Shown here: in pieces, positions 1 to 11,999 of the stretch | Layout of the letters: each line of letters opens with the position of its first letter | How positions within the stretch are numbered: the first letter of the stretch is position 1 | Source: Achromobacter veterisilvae | GTDB lineage: Bacteria; Pseudomonadota; Gammaproteobacteria; Burkholderiales; Burkholderiaceae_B | Length of the DNA stretch: 64,000 bases | Assembly (NCBI RefSeq): GCF_900496975.1 | Contig: NZ_UFQC01000009.1 | Coordinates: forward strand, 149,147 to 213,146 | Direction of reading: 5' to 3' | Made by a program: the position numbers and the translations under genes | The notes under the pieces: generated by a model | What the model saw: only the letters and a program-made list of their open reading frames with translations | The model's database searches: none | Told to the model about the DNA's origin: nothing

Positions 1-582
1 CGGAAACTGCGCTCGCTGTTCGGCGTGCTGGACGACGAACGCATGGCGCTGGCCGGCCGCGCCTACCAGATCGCGGAATGGGCGCGCACGCACCGGTTCT
101 GCGGCGTCTGCGGAACGCCGGCGCAGCGCGTGCCCACGGAATTCTGCCTGCGCTGCCCGTCCTGTGGCTTCTCGGCGTATCCGCGCATTTCGCCGGCCAT
201 GATGGTGCTGATCCGCAAGGGCGACAGCATCCTGCTGGCGCGGCACACCACCACGGCCACGGCGCGCTACACGGCGCTGGCCGGCTTCGTCGAACCGGGC
301 GAAAGCATCGAGCAAACTATTCACCGCGAAGTCTACGAAGAGGTCGGCCTGAAGGTCGGCAATCTCCAGTATTTCGGCAGCCAGTCCTGGCCGTTCCCCC
401 ATTCGCTGATGGTGGCGTTCACGGCGGACTACGTGTCCGGCGACATCCGCGTCCAGGAGGACGAGATCGCCGACGCGCGCTGGTTCGGCCCGGGCGACCC
501 CATGCCCGAGATCGCCGCGCGCATCTCGATCGCGGGGTCGCTCATCCGCGCCAACCTGCCCATGGGCTGGTCCGCGCCGTAA
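1..582 (+). CDS. nudC: NAD(+)/NADH pyrophosphatase NudC, 5' end cut by window
   Basis: This is the C-terminal 193 residues of a NudC-type Nudix hydrolase; the reading frame is open from base 1, so about 60-70 N-terminal residues lie outside the window. NudC cleaves NADH/NAD(+) to NMN(H) and AMP and removes NAD caps from RNA. A four-cysteine zinc site is visible (CGVC at visible residues 34-37, CPSC at 52-55). A canonical Nudix box (GX5EX7REXXEEXG) follows at about 95-117. The NADH-pyrophosphatase signature SQSWPFPHS at about 127-135 separates NudC from other Nudix enzymes. The internal GTG at base 25 is not a likely start because the homologous N-terminal part is needed. The call is secure; only the true start is unknown. 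Confidence 0.93.
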   Translation, partial: RKLRSLFGVLDDERMALAGRAYQIAEWARTHRFCGVCGTPAQRVPTEFCLRCPSCGFSAYPRISPAMMVLIRKGDSILLARHTTTATARYTALAGFVEPGESIEQTIHREVYEEVGLKVGNLQYFGSQSWPFPHSLMVAFTADYVSGDIRVQEDEIADARWFGPGDPMPEIAARISIAGSLIRANLPMGWSAP

Positions 583-712
583 GACCGCCTTCCTGGTCCT
601 AGGGGTATTCCCTCGAAAGAGGGGAATTCTGCTGCCTCGTGCTAATTTTTTATTGATGAAATATAGATAAATTATTAGTATTTCACGCAGATAAACTCGG
701 TTTGCGCCTCCT
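583..712. promoter_or_regulatory. nudC/marR intergenic region: small hairpin and AT-rich candidate promoter
   Basis: A short hairpin lies just after nudC at about 607-627: arms ATTCCCTC and GAGGGGAAT closed by a GAAA loop. It has no T-run, so it is only a weak terminator candidate. Further on is an AT-rich block. TTGATG (653-658) and TAGTAT (676-681) are 17 bp apart and would make a reasonable sigma-70 promoter for the MarR-like gene starting at 713. No transcript evidence is available. Confidence 0.4.
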
Positions 713-1222
713 ATGACCTCCGCTTTGATCGCATCCTCGGCCCACCTCGCCGGCGGCAGCGCGCCCGACCTGTCCGAGGTGGAGTTCGGGCTGATGATCG
801 CCAGCCACGCCTTCGACCGCTGGACCGTGCGCTGCATGGCGGCGGCGGGCCTGCCCGACCTGACGCCCACCGACGTGATGGTGTTCCATCACGTCTACCA
901 CCGCCAGCGTCCCAAGAAGCTGGCGGACATCTGCTTCACGCTGAACGTCGAAGACACCCACATCGTCAACTATGCGCTCAAGAAACTGGAGCGCATCGGC
1001 GTGGTCAAGGGCGAACGCAGCAGCAAGGAAGTGTTCTACAGCGTGACGGACGAGGGCGCGGCCGTCCTCAAGCGCTATGCCGAAATCCGCGAGCAATGCC
1101 TGACCTCCGGCCTGGACGCGCCGGGCGGGGGCGGGCTGGAATTCAGCCGCCAATTGGCGCATACGCTGCGCGCGCTGTCGGGCCTGTACGACCAGGCGGC
1201 GCGGGCGGCCACCTCTCTCTGA
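713..1222 (+). CDS. MarR-family winged-helix transcriptional regulator
   Basis: A 169-residue protein with a helical N-terminus and a winged helix at about residues 60-120. The order is LTPTDVMVFHHV, then KKLADICFTLNV, then a recognition-helix-like segment ending YALKKLERIGVV, then the wing (GERSSKEVFYSVTDEG). This is the MarR fold, which usually represses a neighbouring catabolic operon until a small ligand binds. It lies 93 bp upstream of, and co-directional with, the oxoprolinase/hydantoinase gene. It is therefore the likely local regulator of that gene, which is inference from position. The ligand cannot be told from the sequence. Confidence 0.8.
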   Translation: MTSALIASSAHLAGGSAPDLSEVEFGLMIASHAFDRWTVRCMAAAGLPDLTPTDVMVFHHVYHRQRPKKLADICFTLNVEDTHIVNYALKKLERIGVVKGERSSKEVFYSVTDEGAAVLKRYAEIREQCLTSGLDAPGGGGLEFSRQLAHTLRALSGLYDQAARAATSL

Positions 1223-1315
1223 GCTGCATTCATCAACATCCGGGGCATGCCCCGTCATCAGCAACCCGCCCGCGGCCCTGCGCGCCGCGGCGGCCTCTTG
1301 TACTCGAGGACACCT

Positions 1316-4933
<3,618 letters not shown>

Positions 4934-4936
<3 letters not shown>

Positions 4937-5116
4937 GATGGGTGGAGCGCGGCAGTTCCTGGGTAAGAACCCCGATGCTCAACGCGCGAAACCCATGCGG
5001 CAGGAAATAGACTGTGTTGGTCATCGGCCAAAAAACAGTCTGCCCACGGCAGCATGGGTTTCGCGCGTTGAGCATCGGAGTTCTTGCTTAAGAACTCTCG
5101 CGCTCCACCCATCCTA
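4934..5116. repeat. 183-bp imperfect palindrome between two convergent genes
   Basis: Both ends begin TAGGATGGGTGGAGCGCG when read inwards on their own strand. The arms stay nearly identical for about 65 bp, through CGATGCTCAACGCGCG and GAAACCCATGC. The centre holds a second dyad (AGACTGT about 5008, ACAGTCT about 5034). The terminal TAG on the plus strand is the stop of the oxoprolinase gene; the terminal TAG on the minus strand is the stop of the C45 gene. Elements with GGATGGGT...GAAACCCAT arms are common in proteobacterial intergenic DNA from memory, but the family name is not known to me. A cruciform or bidirectional terminator role is inference. Confidence 0.85.
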
Positions 5117-6154
5117 CGCCTCATCCGGGTCGGACATCACGTCCAGAGCGATGTCGGCCTTGTCCTTGCGGTCGTAGACCCGCAGCGTGACCTCGTCGTC
5201 GCGGATCTCGAAGACCGCGGTGGCCAGGGTGTTCTCGTCGTCGGGGTCGTCCGGCGCGGTGCGCAGGATGGGCAGTTCGCCTTCGGTATCGTGCAGCGCG
5301 GCGAGCAGGTCCGCGCTGCCGGTCCCGGCCGACCAGCCGTCCACGATTCTTTCGATGCGGTTTTGCCGCGCCCGCGACGAATCGGTCACGATCTGCGCCA
5401 GCCCGCGGGTCTCGGCGTGCACCATGTGGTTGGCGTGCCCGTAGCGGGTGCCGGTTTCGAGGATGGAGATGGCGCCCGGCGCGGTCTCGACGCTGAAGAG
5501 CCGGGGATCGCCGGCGGCGCCCAGCAGATGGTGGAAGCCGCCCGCGTGGGGCAGGTCGCGCAGCAGCGCGAGGGCGTCGTCCAGCGTGGCGCAATCCAGC
5601 GCCGCGCGCGCCAGCAGCATGCGCGGCACGCCGGGATGCCGTTGCCGCGTGCGCAGGTTGTTGATGGTCTGGACCAGGCCGGCGCGGTTCGCGCCGAAGG
5701 TGTGCCCGGGCAGGGAGCCGGGATAGTAGAAGCTGAGGTAGCCGGGCGCGTCGTCCAGCGCCACGTCGACCAGATGGCAGCGCCCGCGCAGATACGGGTC
5801 GCCGTCTTCGTTGTGCGCGATCCAGCGCGCGCCGTCCGCGGTCTTCAGCGCCACCGAGGTGCAGCCGTCGGCCGTGCTGTGCAGCAGGTCGCCGCGGCAG
5901 TGCCAGAGCAGCACGTCCTCGACCGGCAGGCGCAGTCCTTCGGCCAGCCCCTCCAGCTCTTCCCAGACGGCGGGCAGCGCCGCCCGCGCCTGCTGCGCGA
6001 GTTCCTCCAGGAAGGGGTGGCCGCGCCATGGCCGCAGGGCCTCCCAGGCGCCGCTTTGCTCCAGATACGCGGACATGATGGGGCGGGCAAGCTTGCCCAG
6101 CGCCAGGCCGACCTGGCGCCGGTTTCCGGCGATGCGTACGTACTTGTAGGCCAT
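5114..6154 (-). CDS. C45-family acyltransferase/amidohydrolase (isopenicillin N acyltransferase-like)
   Basis: A 346-residue protein of the Ntn-hydrolase type related to acyl-CoA:isopenicillin N acyltransferase (peptidase family C45). The characteristic DGCTSVAL segment puts the candidate nucleophile at Cys98, where these precursors cut themselves to expose an N-terminal cysteine. HNEDGDP follows about 15 residues later, as in the family, and the segment FYYPGSLPGHTFGANRAGLVQT is also typical in order and position. In bacteria without penicillin synthesis such proteins probably hydrolyse or transfer N-acyl groups; the natural substrate is unknown. No signal peptide is visible, so it is probably cytoplasmic. 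It converges on the oxoprolinase gene, and its stop codon lies in the palindrome. Confidence 0.78.
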   Translation of the reverse strand: MAYKYVRIAGNRRQVGLALGKLARPIMSAYLEQSGAWEALRPWRGHPFLEELAQQARAALPAVWEELEGLAEGLRLPVEDVLLWHCRGDLLHSTADGCTSVALKTADGARWIAHNEDGDPYLRGRCHLVDVALDDAPGYLSFYYPGSLPGHTFGANRAGLVQTINNLRTRQRHPGVPRMLLARAALDCATLDDALALLRDLPHAGGFHHLLGAAGDPRLFSVETAPGAISILETGTRYGHANHMVHAETRGLAQIVTDSSRARQNRIERIVDGWSAGTGSADLLAALHDTEGELPILRTAPDDPDDENTLATAVFEIRDDEVTLRVYDRKDKADIALDVMSDPDEA

Positions 6155-6319
6155 GGGGATTCTCCGGGTGTCCTGCGGATTGTAATTTTTCTAAGCTCTG
6201 CCGGGTGGGGACGGATGCGTTAAGATTCCCGGTAAGTTGCTCCGGAGATCCCGGCGCGGCCCAGGAATCATGCCCTACAACAACCCCGGGGTGCCGACGG
6301 TCCCCAAGAGGAGAGTTTC

Positions 6320-7072
6320 ATGATCAAACGCAAAGTCGCCGCCGCGCTGGTCGGCCTGTCCGTGGCCATGTTCGGCGCCGTTTCCGGCGCCCACGCCCAG
6401 GGCAAGGAACTGGTGGTGGCCACCGATACCGCTTTCGTTCCGTTCGAATTCAAGCAGGGCAACACCTATACGGGCTTCGACGTGGATCTCTGGGCGGCCA
6501 TCGCCAAGGAACTCAACCTGAAGTACAAGCTGCAGCCGATGGACTTCGCCGGCATCATTCCCGGCCTGCAGACCAAGAACATCGACGCCGCGCTGGCCGG
6601 CATCACGATCCGCGACGACCGCAAGAAGGTCATCGACTTCTCCGACCCCTACTACGAAAGCGGCCTGGCCATCCTGGTGGGCGAGAAGAACACCGACATC
6701 AAGGATGCCGCGTCCCTGGCCGGCAAGACCGTCGCCGTCAAGACCGGCACCGCCACCGTGGACTTCCTGAAGGCCCAGGTGCCGGGAGCCAAGCTCAAGC
6801 TGTTCCCGAACATCGACAACGCCTATCTCGAACTGGCCACGGGCCGCGTGGACGCCGCCGTGCACGACACCCCCAACGTCCAGTACTACGCCAACACGGC
6901 GGGCAAGGGCCGCGTGAAGGTCATCGGATCGGTCAAGAGCGGCGACTTCTACGGCATCGCCTTCCCCAAGGGCAGCGACCTGGTTCCGCAAGTGAACAAG
7001 GCGCTCGCCACGCTGAAGGCCAACGGCCAGTACGACGCCATCTACGAGAAGTGGTTCGGCAAGAAGCCCTGA
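6320..7072 (+). CDS. glnH: Glutamine-type ABC transporter periplasmic binding protein
   Basis: A 250-residue family-3 solute-binding protein. The first 26 residues form a Sec signal peptide (MIKRK, hydrophobic core, AHA cleavage site). The mature start [19 protein letters not shown] and the later [34 protein letters not shown] and [12 protein letters not shown] closely follow enterobacterial GlnH. It captures glutamine (possibly also another polar amino acid) in the periplasm and hands it to the permease encoded 88 bp downstream. The GAGGAG run at 6309-6314 is a strong ribosome site before the ATG. It is first of a three-gene operon. Nitrogen control would be expected, but no sigma-54 site was recognised in the 165 bp upstream. 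Confidence 0.93.
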   Translation: MIKRKVAAALVGLSVAMFGAVSGAHAQGKELVVATDTAFVPFEFKQGNTYTGFDVDLWAAIAKELNLKYKLQPMDFAGIIPGLQTKNIDAALAGITIRDDRKKVIDFSDPYYESGLAILVGEKNTDIKDAASLAGKTVAVKTGTATVDFLKAQVPGAKLKLFPNIDNAYLELATGRVDAAVHDTPNVQYYANTAGKGRVKVIGSVKSGDFYGIAFPKGSDLVPQVNKALATLKANGQYDAIYEKWFGKKP

Positions 7073-7160
7073 CCGCCGGGTTCGAATCGCTTTCGGGGCG
7101 CCCGCCTTCCGCGGGCGCCGGCCGTAGCCGGCCGCAACGCCGGAACCAGGGGGGAACATC

Positions 7161-7817
7161 GTGGAGTTCGACTGGGCTGTAATCAGAGACGCGCTACCCA
7201 ATCTGCTCGAGGGTACGCTGATGACCATCAAGATCACCTTCTGGGGCTTGTTCGGCGGTTTCCTGCTGGGGGCGCTGTCGGGCGTGACGCGCGCCTACGG
7301 GCATCCCATCCTGTCGGCGATCGCGCAGATCTACGTCGCGGTCATCCGCGGCACCCCGATAGTCGTGCAGGTGATGTTCATCTACTTCGCCTTGCCCTTG
7401 CTGGCCGACATCCGGGTGGACGCGGAATGGGCCGCGATCGCCACGCTCATCATCAATTCGGGCGCGTACATTTCCGAGATCGTGCGCGGCTCGCTGCTGT
7501 CGGTGCACAAGGGCCTGAAGGAAGCCGGGCAGGCCATGGGGCTGCCGTTCCATAAAATCCTCTTCCACATCATCGGGCCGGTGGCGTTTCGCCGCATGAT
7601 TCCGCCGCTGGGCAACCAGTGCATCATCAGCCTGAAGGATTCCTCGCTCTTCATCGTGATCGGCGTGGCCGAACTGACCCGCCAGGGCCAGGAAATCATG
7701 GCGAGCAACTTCCGCGCGGTCGAGATCTGGTCCGCGGTGGCCATCGTCTACCTGATCCTGACGGGCCTGATGGCGCTGGGCCTGCACCTGGTGGAAAAGA
7801 GGATGCGCATACTATGA
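7161..7817 (+). CDS. glnP: Glutamine-type ABC transporter permease
   Basis: A 218-residue inner-membrane permease of the polar amino-acid family. It has several hydrophobic segments and the EAA loop (EAGQAMGLPFHKILFHIIGP) that docks with the ATPase. It forms the membrane channel for substrate delivered by GlnH. The start is GTG at 7161 behind GGGGGGAA. Its TGA stop overlaps the ATG of the following ATPase gene in an ATGA arrangement, so the two are translationally coupled. Confidence 0.93.
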   Translation: MEFDWAVIRDALPNLLEGTLMTIKITFWGLFGGFLLGALSGVTRAYGHPILSAIAQIYVAVIRGTPIVVQVMFIYFALPLLADIRVDAEWAAIATLIINSGAYISEIVRGSLLSVHKGLKEAGQAMGLPFHKILFHIIGPVAFRRMIPPLGNQCIISLKDSSLFIVIGVAELTRQGQEIMASNFRAVEIWSAVAIVYLILTGLMALGLHLVEKRMRIL

Positions 7818-8542
7818 GCATGGTTGAATTCCACAACGTCACCAAGCGCTTCGGCGAATCCACGGTGCTCGACGGCATTTCGCTGAACATCGACGCGGGC
7901 GAGGTCGTGGTGGTGGTCGGCCCGTCCGGATCCGGCAAGTCCACTTTCCTGCGCTGTATCAACGTGCTCGAGACCATCAACGACGGCGACCTGCTGGTCG
8001 ATGGTCTGAGCGTGAAGGGCGGGGCGGCGCAAGTGCGCGAGATCCGGCGCGAAGCGGGCATGGTGTTCCAGCAGTTCAACCTGTTTCCGCAGATGACGGC
8101 GCTGGAAAACGTCATGTTCGGGCCGGTGCACACGCGCGGCCAGGGCCGCGCCGAAGCGCGCAAGCTGGCCGAGAGCCTGTTGGCCAAGGTCGGGCTGGCC
8201 GAGCGCATGAACCACTATCCGGCCGAACTCTCCGGCGGCCAGCAGCAGCGCGTCGCGATCGCTCGCGCGCTGGCGATCAAGCCCAAGCTGATGCTGTTCG
8301 ACGAGCCCACTTCGGCGCTGGACCCCGAACTGCGCCACGAAGTCCTCAAGGTCATGCGCGATCTGGCGGAAGAGGGCATGACCATGGTGGTCGTGACGCA
8401 CGAAATGGAATTCGCGCGCAAAGTGGGAAGCCGGTTGATCTTCATCGACGCCGGCAAGATCGCCCACGACGGCCCGCCGGCCGAACTGCTGAGCAATCCG
8501 CCGAGCCAGCGGTTGAAGGATTTCTTGCAGCACGTGGCTTGA
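7814..8542 (+). CDS. glnQ: Glutamine-type ABC transporter ATP-binding protein
   Basis: A 242-residue ABC ATPase. Walker A is GPSGSGKST, the signature is LSGGQQQRVAIARAL, and Walker B with its glutamate is LMLFDEPTSALDPE, followed by the switch histidine in VVVTHEM. It powers the GlnHP importer. The ATG at 7814 overlaps the glnP stop; the in-frame sequence further upstream lies inside glnP and is not part of the protein. It is the last gene of the operon and converges on spoT across a repeat cluster. Confidence 0.94.
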   Translation: MSMVEFHNVTKRFGESTVLDGISLNIDAGEVVVVVGPSGSGKSTFLRCINVLETINDGDLLVDGLSVKGGAAQVREIRREAGMVFQQFNLFPQMTALENVMFGPVHTRGQGRAEARKLAESLLAKVGLAERMNHYPAELSGGQQQRVAIARALAIKPKLMLFDEPTSALDPELRHEVLKVMRDLAEEGMTMVVVTHEMEFARKVGSRLIFIDAGKIAHDGPPAELLSNPPSQRLKDFLQHVA

Positions 8543-8550
8543 GGTCGGAT

Positions 8551-8695
8551 GGGTGTCTGACACCCGTGGGCGTATGCTCGGCTTGGAGCGGCGTCTCGTA
8601 GGGGTGTCAGACACCTGGCCACCCCGTCAAGGTGTCTGACACCCCTACGAGACGGCCTTCAAGTAGCAACAACGTTTCCCGGGTGTCTGACACCC
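8551..8695. repeat. GTGTCTGACAC repeat cluster 1 (four motifs)
   Basis: Four copies of the 11-mer GTGTC(T/A)GACAC begin at 8553, 8604, 8632 and 8683, giving spacings of 51, 28 and 51 bp. The inner pair is embedded in a perfect 24-bp inverted repeat (8592-8615 against 8631-8654, 15-bp loop) containing GTCTCGTAGGGG. The cluster fills the space between convergent glnQ and spoT. Three more clusters with the same spacing pattern occur in this window. It resembles a REP/BIME-type element in form; no transposase is seen nearby. Confidence 0.85.
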
Positions 8696-8708
8696 CCACA
8701 ACAAAAAA

Positions 8709-11003
8709 CTACCCCTTCACCCGCACGATCTTCTGCACCTGCGGCACGTGCCGGATGGCGCGGATGACCTGCGCCAGGTGCTTGCGGCTGTCCACCTGGA
8801 TCGTCAGATGCAGGGATACGGTCGAGACCGCGTCGTCGTGCATGGTGACGTGCATGATGTTGGCGTCCGCCGCGGTGACTTCCGCGGCCAGCCGCCCCAG
8901 CACGCCGCGTTCGTTGCGCGTGACGATGTCCAGGCGGGTGGCCAGGTGCTTGGCCGTGTGGGCGTCCCAGCCCACGTTGATCCAGCGTTCCGGTTCGCGC
9001 AGGCGCTGGCGCAGGGCGACGGGGCAGTCGGCCGTATGCACCACCAGCCCGTGCCCCATGCGCATGCCCGCGACGATGGGGTCGCCGGGCAGCGGGCCGC
9101 AGCAAGGCGCCAATTGCACGGCCTGGCCTTCGTTGCCCTGGATGAGGATGGGGGCGCTGCGCGCCGAGGTCAGTTCGTCCACGGCCGCGGCCGTGGTGGC
9201 GACCAGTTGGTGTTCCGGAGCGAAGCGGCGGGCCACGACGGCCGCCAGGCGCTTGCCCAGCCCGATGTCGGCCAAGATTTCCTCGCGCGAACTGGCGCCG
9301 GTGCTGCGCGCCAGCTTCTGCCAGGCCGGGTCGTCGGTGGCGGGCAGCGGCATGTGCAGTTCCTGCATCGCCTGGCCCAGCAGGCGCTCGCCGAAGGCCA
9401 CCGATTCCTCGTATTTGACCGTGCGCAGATAGTGGCGGATCTCGGAGCGGGCGCGGCCGGTGCGCACATAGTTGAGCCACTGCGCGTTGGGCCGCGAGGC
9501 GGGAGACGTGACGATTTCCACCGTGTCGCCGCTATTGAGTTCGGTGCGCAGCGGCACGAACTCGCCGTTGACCTTGGCCGCCACCGCCTGGTTGCCGATG
9601 TCGGTGTGGATCGCGTAGGCGAAGTCGACCGGCGTGGCGCCGCGGGGCAGCGAGATGATCTTGCCGCGCGGCGTGAACACGTAGACCGCGTCGGGGAAGA
9701 GGTCGACCTTGACGTGTTCCAGGAATTCGCCGGAATCGCCGGTCTGGCTCTGGATGTCCAGCAGCGATTGCAGCCACTGGTGCGTGCGTTTCTGCAGGTC
9801 GTTGAGCGTCAGGTCGGCGCCCTTGTAGAGCCAGTGCGAAGCGACGCCTTCTTCCGCCACGTGATGCATGTCGCGCGTGCGGAACTGGAATTCCACCGGC
9901 GTGCCGTAGGGCCCGACCAGGGTGGTGTGCAGGGACTGGTAGCCGTTCACCTTGGGAATGGCGATGTAGTCCTTGAACTTGCCGGGCACCGGCCGGTACA
10001 ACTGGTGCAGCGTGCCCAGCGCCAGGTAGCACTCGGGCAGCGTGTGCACGATGACGCGAAAGCCGTAGATGTCGAGCACGTCGGAGAACGACTTTTTCTG
10101 GTCGACCATCTTGCGGTAGATGCCGAACAGCGTCTTTTCGCGGCCGGTGACTTCGGCCTCGATGCCGGCGGCGGGCAGCGCGGCCCGCACCGAATCGGCG
10201 ATCTTGGTGATGACTTCGCGGCGGTTGCCGCGCGCGGCCAGCACGGCCTTGTACAGCACCTGGTAGCGGTTCGGGTACATCGCCGCGAAGCACAGGTCCT
10301 GCAGTTCGCGGAACAGCAGGTTCAGGCCCAGGCGGTGCGCGATGGGCGCGTAGATGTCCAGCGTCTCGCGCGCGATGCGCCGGCGCTTCTCGGGGTTGAC
10401 CGCGTCCAGCGTGCGCATGTTGTGCAGGCGGTCGGCCAGCTTGATGAGGATGACGCGCACGTCGCGGGCCATCGCCAGCAGCATCTTGCGGAAGCTTTCG
10501 GCCTGCTGTTCGGCCTTGGTGGCGAAGTCCAGGCGGTCCAGCTTGGACAGGCCGTCGACCAGCTCGGCGACTTCAGGGCCGAATTTCTCGGCCAGCTCGT
10601 GCTTGGCGATGCCCTGGTCTTCCATCACGTCGTGGAGCAGGGCGGCCGACAAGGCGTTCACGTCGAGCTTCCAGCCCGCGCAGATCTCGGTGACGGCGAT
10701 GGGATGCGAAATGTAGGGCGAGCCGCTGGCGCGGAACTGGCCCAGGTGCGCCTGGTCCGCGAAGCGGTAGGCTTCGCGCACGCGTTCTACATCTTTCTTG
10801 TCGAGATAGCTGCCGATGATTTCGGTCAGCGGCGCCAGCGAAGCGACCGGAGAGGCGGTCGCGTCCGCCGCTTCCTGGGCGGCGACGGACGGCGGCGCGG
10901 GGGGATTCTTGTCTTTCTTGCCCGTACGGCGCCCAAGGCGGGAGCCGGCGCGCAGCGCGGCAAGCAGACCAGAGGAAGCGTACTTCAGCCCGGGAAAAGC
11001 CAT
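8709..11003 (-). CDS. spoT: Bifunctional (p)ppGpp synthase/hydrolase SpoT
   Basis: A 764-residue Rel/Spo-family enzyme of usual length. From N to C: a basic leader, an HD hydrolase domain (ISHPIAV, then HDVMEDQG, conserved metal and catalytic residues present), and a synthetase domain (YGFRVIV, then YQSLHTTLVGPYGTPVEFQFRT). Then come a TGS domain (VYVFTPRGKIISLPRGATPVDFAYAIH, given here only as a landmark) and a C-terminal ACT domain ending QKIVRVKG. It makes and degrades the stringent-response alarmone. HD residues look intact, so hydrolase activity is expected. It follows gmk and rpoZ, 22 bp after rpoZ, the common proteobacterial order, so the three are probably co-transcribed. Confidence 0.95.
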   Translation of the reverse strand: MAFPGLKYASSGLLAALRAGSRLGRRTGKKDKNPPAPPSVAAQEAADATASPVASLAPLTEIIGSYLDKKDVERVREAYRFADQAHLGQFRASGSPYISHPIAVTEICAGWKLDVNALSAALLHDVMEDQGIAKHELAEKFGPEVAELVDGLSKLDRLDFATKAEQQAESFRKMLLAMARDVRVILIKLADRLHNMRTLDAVNPEKRRRIARETLDIYAPIAHRLGLNLLFRELQDLCFAAMYPNRYQVLYKAVLAARGNRREVITKIADSVRAALPAAGIEAEVTGREKTLFGIYRKMVDQKKSFSDVLDIYGFRVIVHTLPECYLALGTLHQLYRPVPGKFKDYIAIPKVNGYQSLHTTLVGPYGTPVEFQFRTRDMHHVAEEGVASHWLYKGADLTLNDLQKRTHQWLQSLLDIQSQTGDSGEFLEHVKVDLFPDAVYVFTPRGKIISLPRGATPVDFAYAIHTDIGNQAVAAKVNGEFVPLRTELNSGDTVEIVTSPASRPNAQWLNYVRTGRARSEIRHYLRTVKYEESVAFGERLLGQAMQELHMPLPATDDPAWQKLARSTGASSREEILADIGLGKRLAAVVARRFAPEHQLVATTAAAVDELTSARSAPILIQGNEGQAVQLAPCCGPLPGDPIVAGMRMGHGLVVHTADCPVALRQRLREPERWINVGWDAHTAKHLATRLDIVTRNERGVLGRLAAEVTAADANIMHVTMHDDAVSTVSLHLTIQVDSRKHLAQVIRAIRHVPQVQKIVRVKG

Positions 11004-11025
11004 GCTTGCCGCCCCCCGGAGATGA

Positions 11026-11229
11026 TCAGGTGGGAACTTTACGCAGCATTTCCACGCCGGTTAGGCCGCCCGCGATTTCGCGCAGGGCAGTGACCGTGGG
11101 CTTGTCTTTGCTGTCCAGGCGCGGGGCATGGCCTTGCGCCAGCTCGCGAGCGCGGTAGGTTGCGGCCAGCGTGAGCTTGAAACGATTGGGGATTTGATTC
11201 AGACAGTCTTCGACGGTAATGCGAGCCAT
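11026..11229 (-). CDS. rpoZ: RNA polymerase omega subunit
   Basis: A 67-residue omega subunit. [17 protein letters not shown] at the N-terminus and [11 protein letters not shown] after it are hallmark RpoZ segments, and the length is normal for betaproteobacteria. It binds the beta-prime C-terminal region and assists polymerase assembly and ppGpp response. It sits between gmk (44 bp upstream) and spoT (22 bp downstream), the conserved context. Confidence 0.96.
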   Translation of the reverse strand: MARITVEDCLNQIPNRFKLTLAATYRARELAQGHAPRLDSKDKPTVTALREIAGGLTGVEMLRKVPT

Positions 11230-11273
11230 TAGGACACCTGGTGCTGATGGAGGATAGGGAGAATGCGTTCGGC

Positions 11274-11906
11274 TCAGTGTTCGGCCGGGATGCCGAGTTG
11301 CGAGAACAACTGGCTGTGGCGGGCGGCCTGAGACGAAAAACGCAGCCGCGCGGCGCTGACGATTTGAGTCAGTTCCGACAAGGCTACGCTAAATTCTTGA
11401 TTAATAATAACATATTCGCATTCAGGCGCGTGGGCGATTTCGCCGCCCGCGGCCATCAGCCGGCGCGCGATGACTTGCGGTTCATCCTGGCCGCGCGCCT
11501 TCAGCCGGCTTTCGAGTTCTTCGATGGACGGCGGCAGCACGAATACGCCGATCGCGCCCGGGAAACGCTGCTTGACCTGGCGCGCGCCCTGCCAGTCGAT
11601 TTCGAGCAGCACGTCGCGCCCGGCGCGCGTGGCTTCGTCGATGCGGTCCCGCGGCGTGCCGTAGAAATTGCCATGCACTTCCGCCCATTCCAGCAGGTTC
11701 TGGCCGTCGCGCAGGCGCTGGAATTCCTCGGTGGACACGAAGCGGTATTCGCGGCCGTCTTCTTCGCCGGGGCGGGGCGCGCGGGTGGTGCTGGAAATGG
11801 AAAGCAGGATGGAGGGGTCTTGCTGCAGCAAGGCCTTGACCAGGCTGGACTTGCCGGCGCCGCTGGGCGCGACGACCATGAAGACGTTTCCGGGGTTGGC
11901 GTGCAT
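11274..11906 (-). CDS. gmk: Guanylate kinase
   Basis: A 210-residue guanylate kinase with P-loop [10 protein letters not shown] at about residues 13-22. The GMP-binding segment [19 protein letters not shown] and the lid-region [14 protein letters not shown] are present. It phosphorylates GMP to GDP with ATP in purine nucleotide synthesis. It is the first gene of the gmk-rpoZ-spoT set on the minus strand. In many bacteria a yicC-family gene lies just upstream of gmk; here yicC is about 11 kb away, with unrelated genes between. Confidence 0.96.
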   Translation of the reverse strand: MHANPGNVFMVVAPSGAGKSSLVKALLQQDPSILLSISSTTRAPRPGEEDGREYRFVSTEEFQRLRDGQNLLEWAEVHGNFYGTPRDRIDEATRAGRDVLLEIDWQGARQVKQRFPGAIGVFVLPPSIEELESRLKARGQDEPQVIARRLMAAGGEIAHAPECEYVIINQEFSVALSELTQIVSAARLRFSSQAARHSQLFSQLGIPAEH

Positions 11907-11999
11907 GGATTGTGACTGAGGCGTAATGCTGAGACTGCAAGGATAGCAAATCGCGCGGCCCGGCAGGAGGAAAACCCCGCCGCGCCGCGCGATGCGTCG

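Noticed and set aside
6155..6319. NtrC or sigma-54 site upstream of glnH
   Set aside because: Searched for TGCACC-type dyads and TGGCAC-N5-TTGC; none found.
8748..11093. 781-codon plus-strand frame opposite spoT
   Set aside because: Shadow of spoT; composition is that of antisense reading and no family is recognisable.
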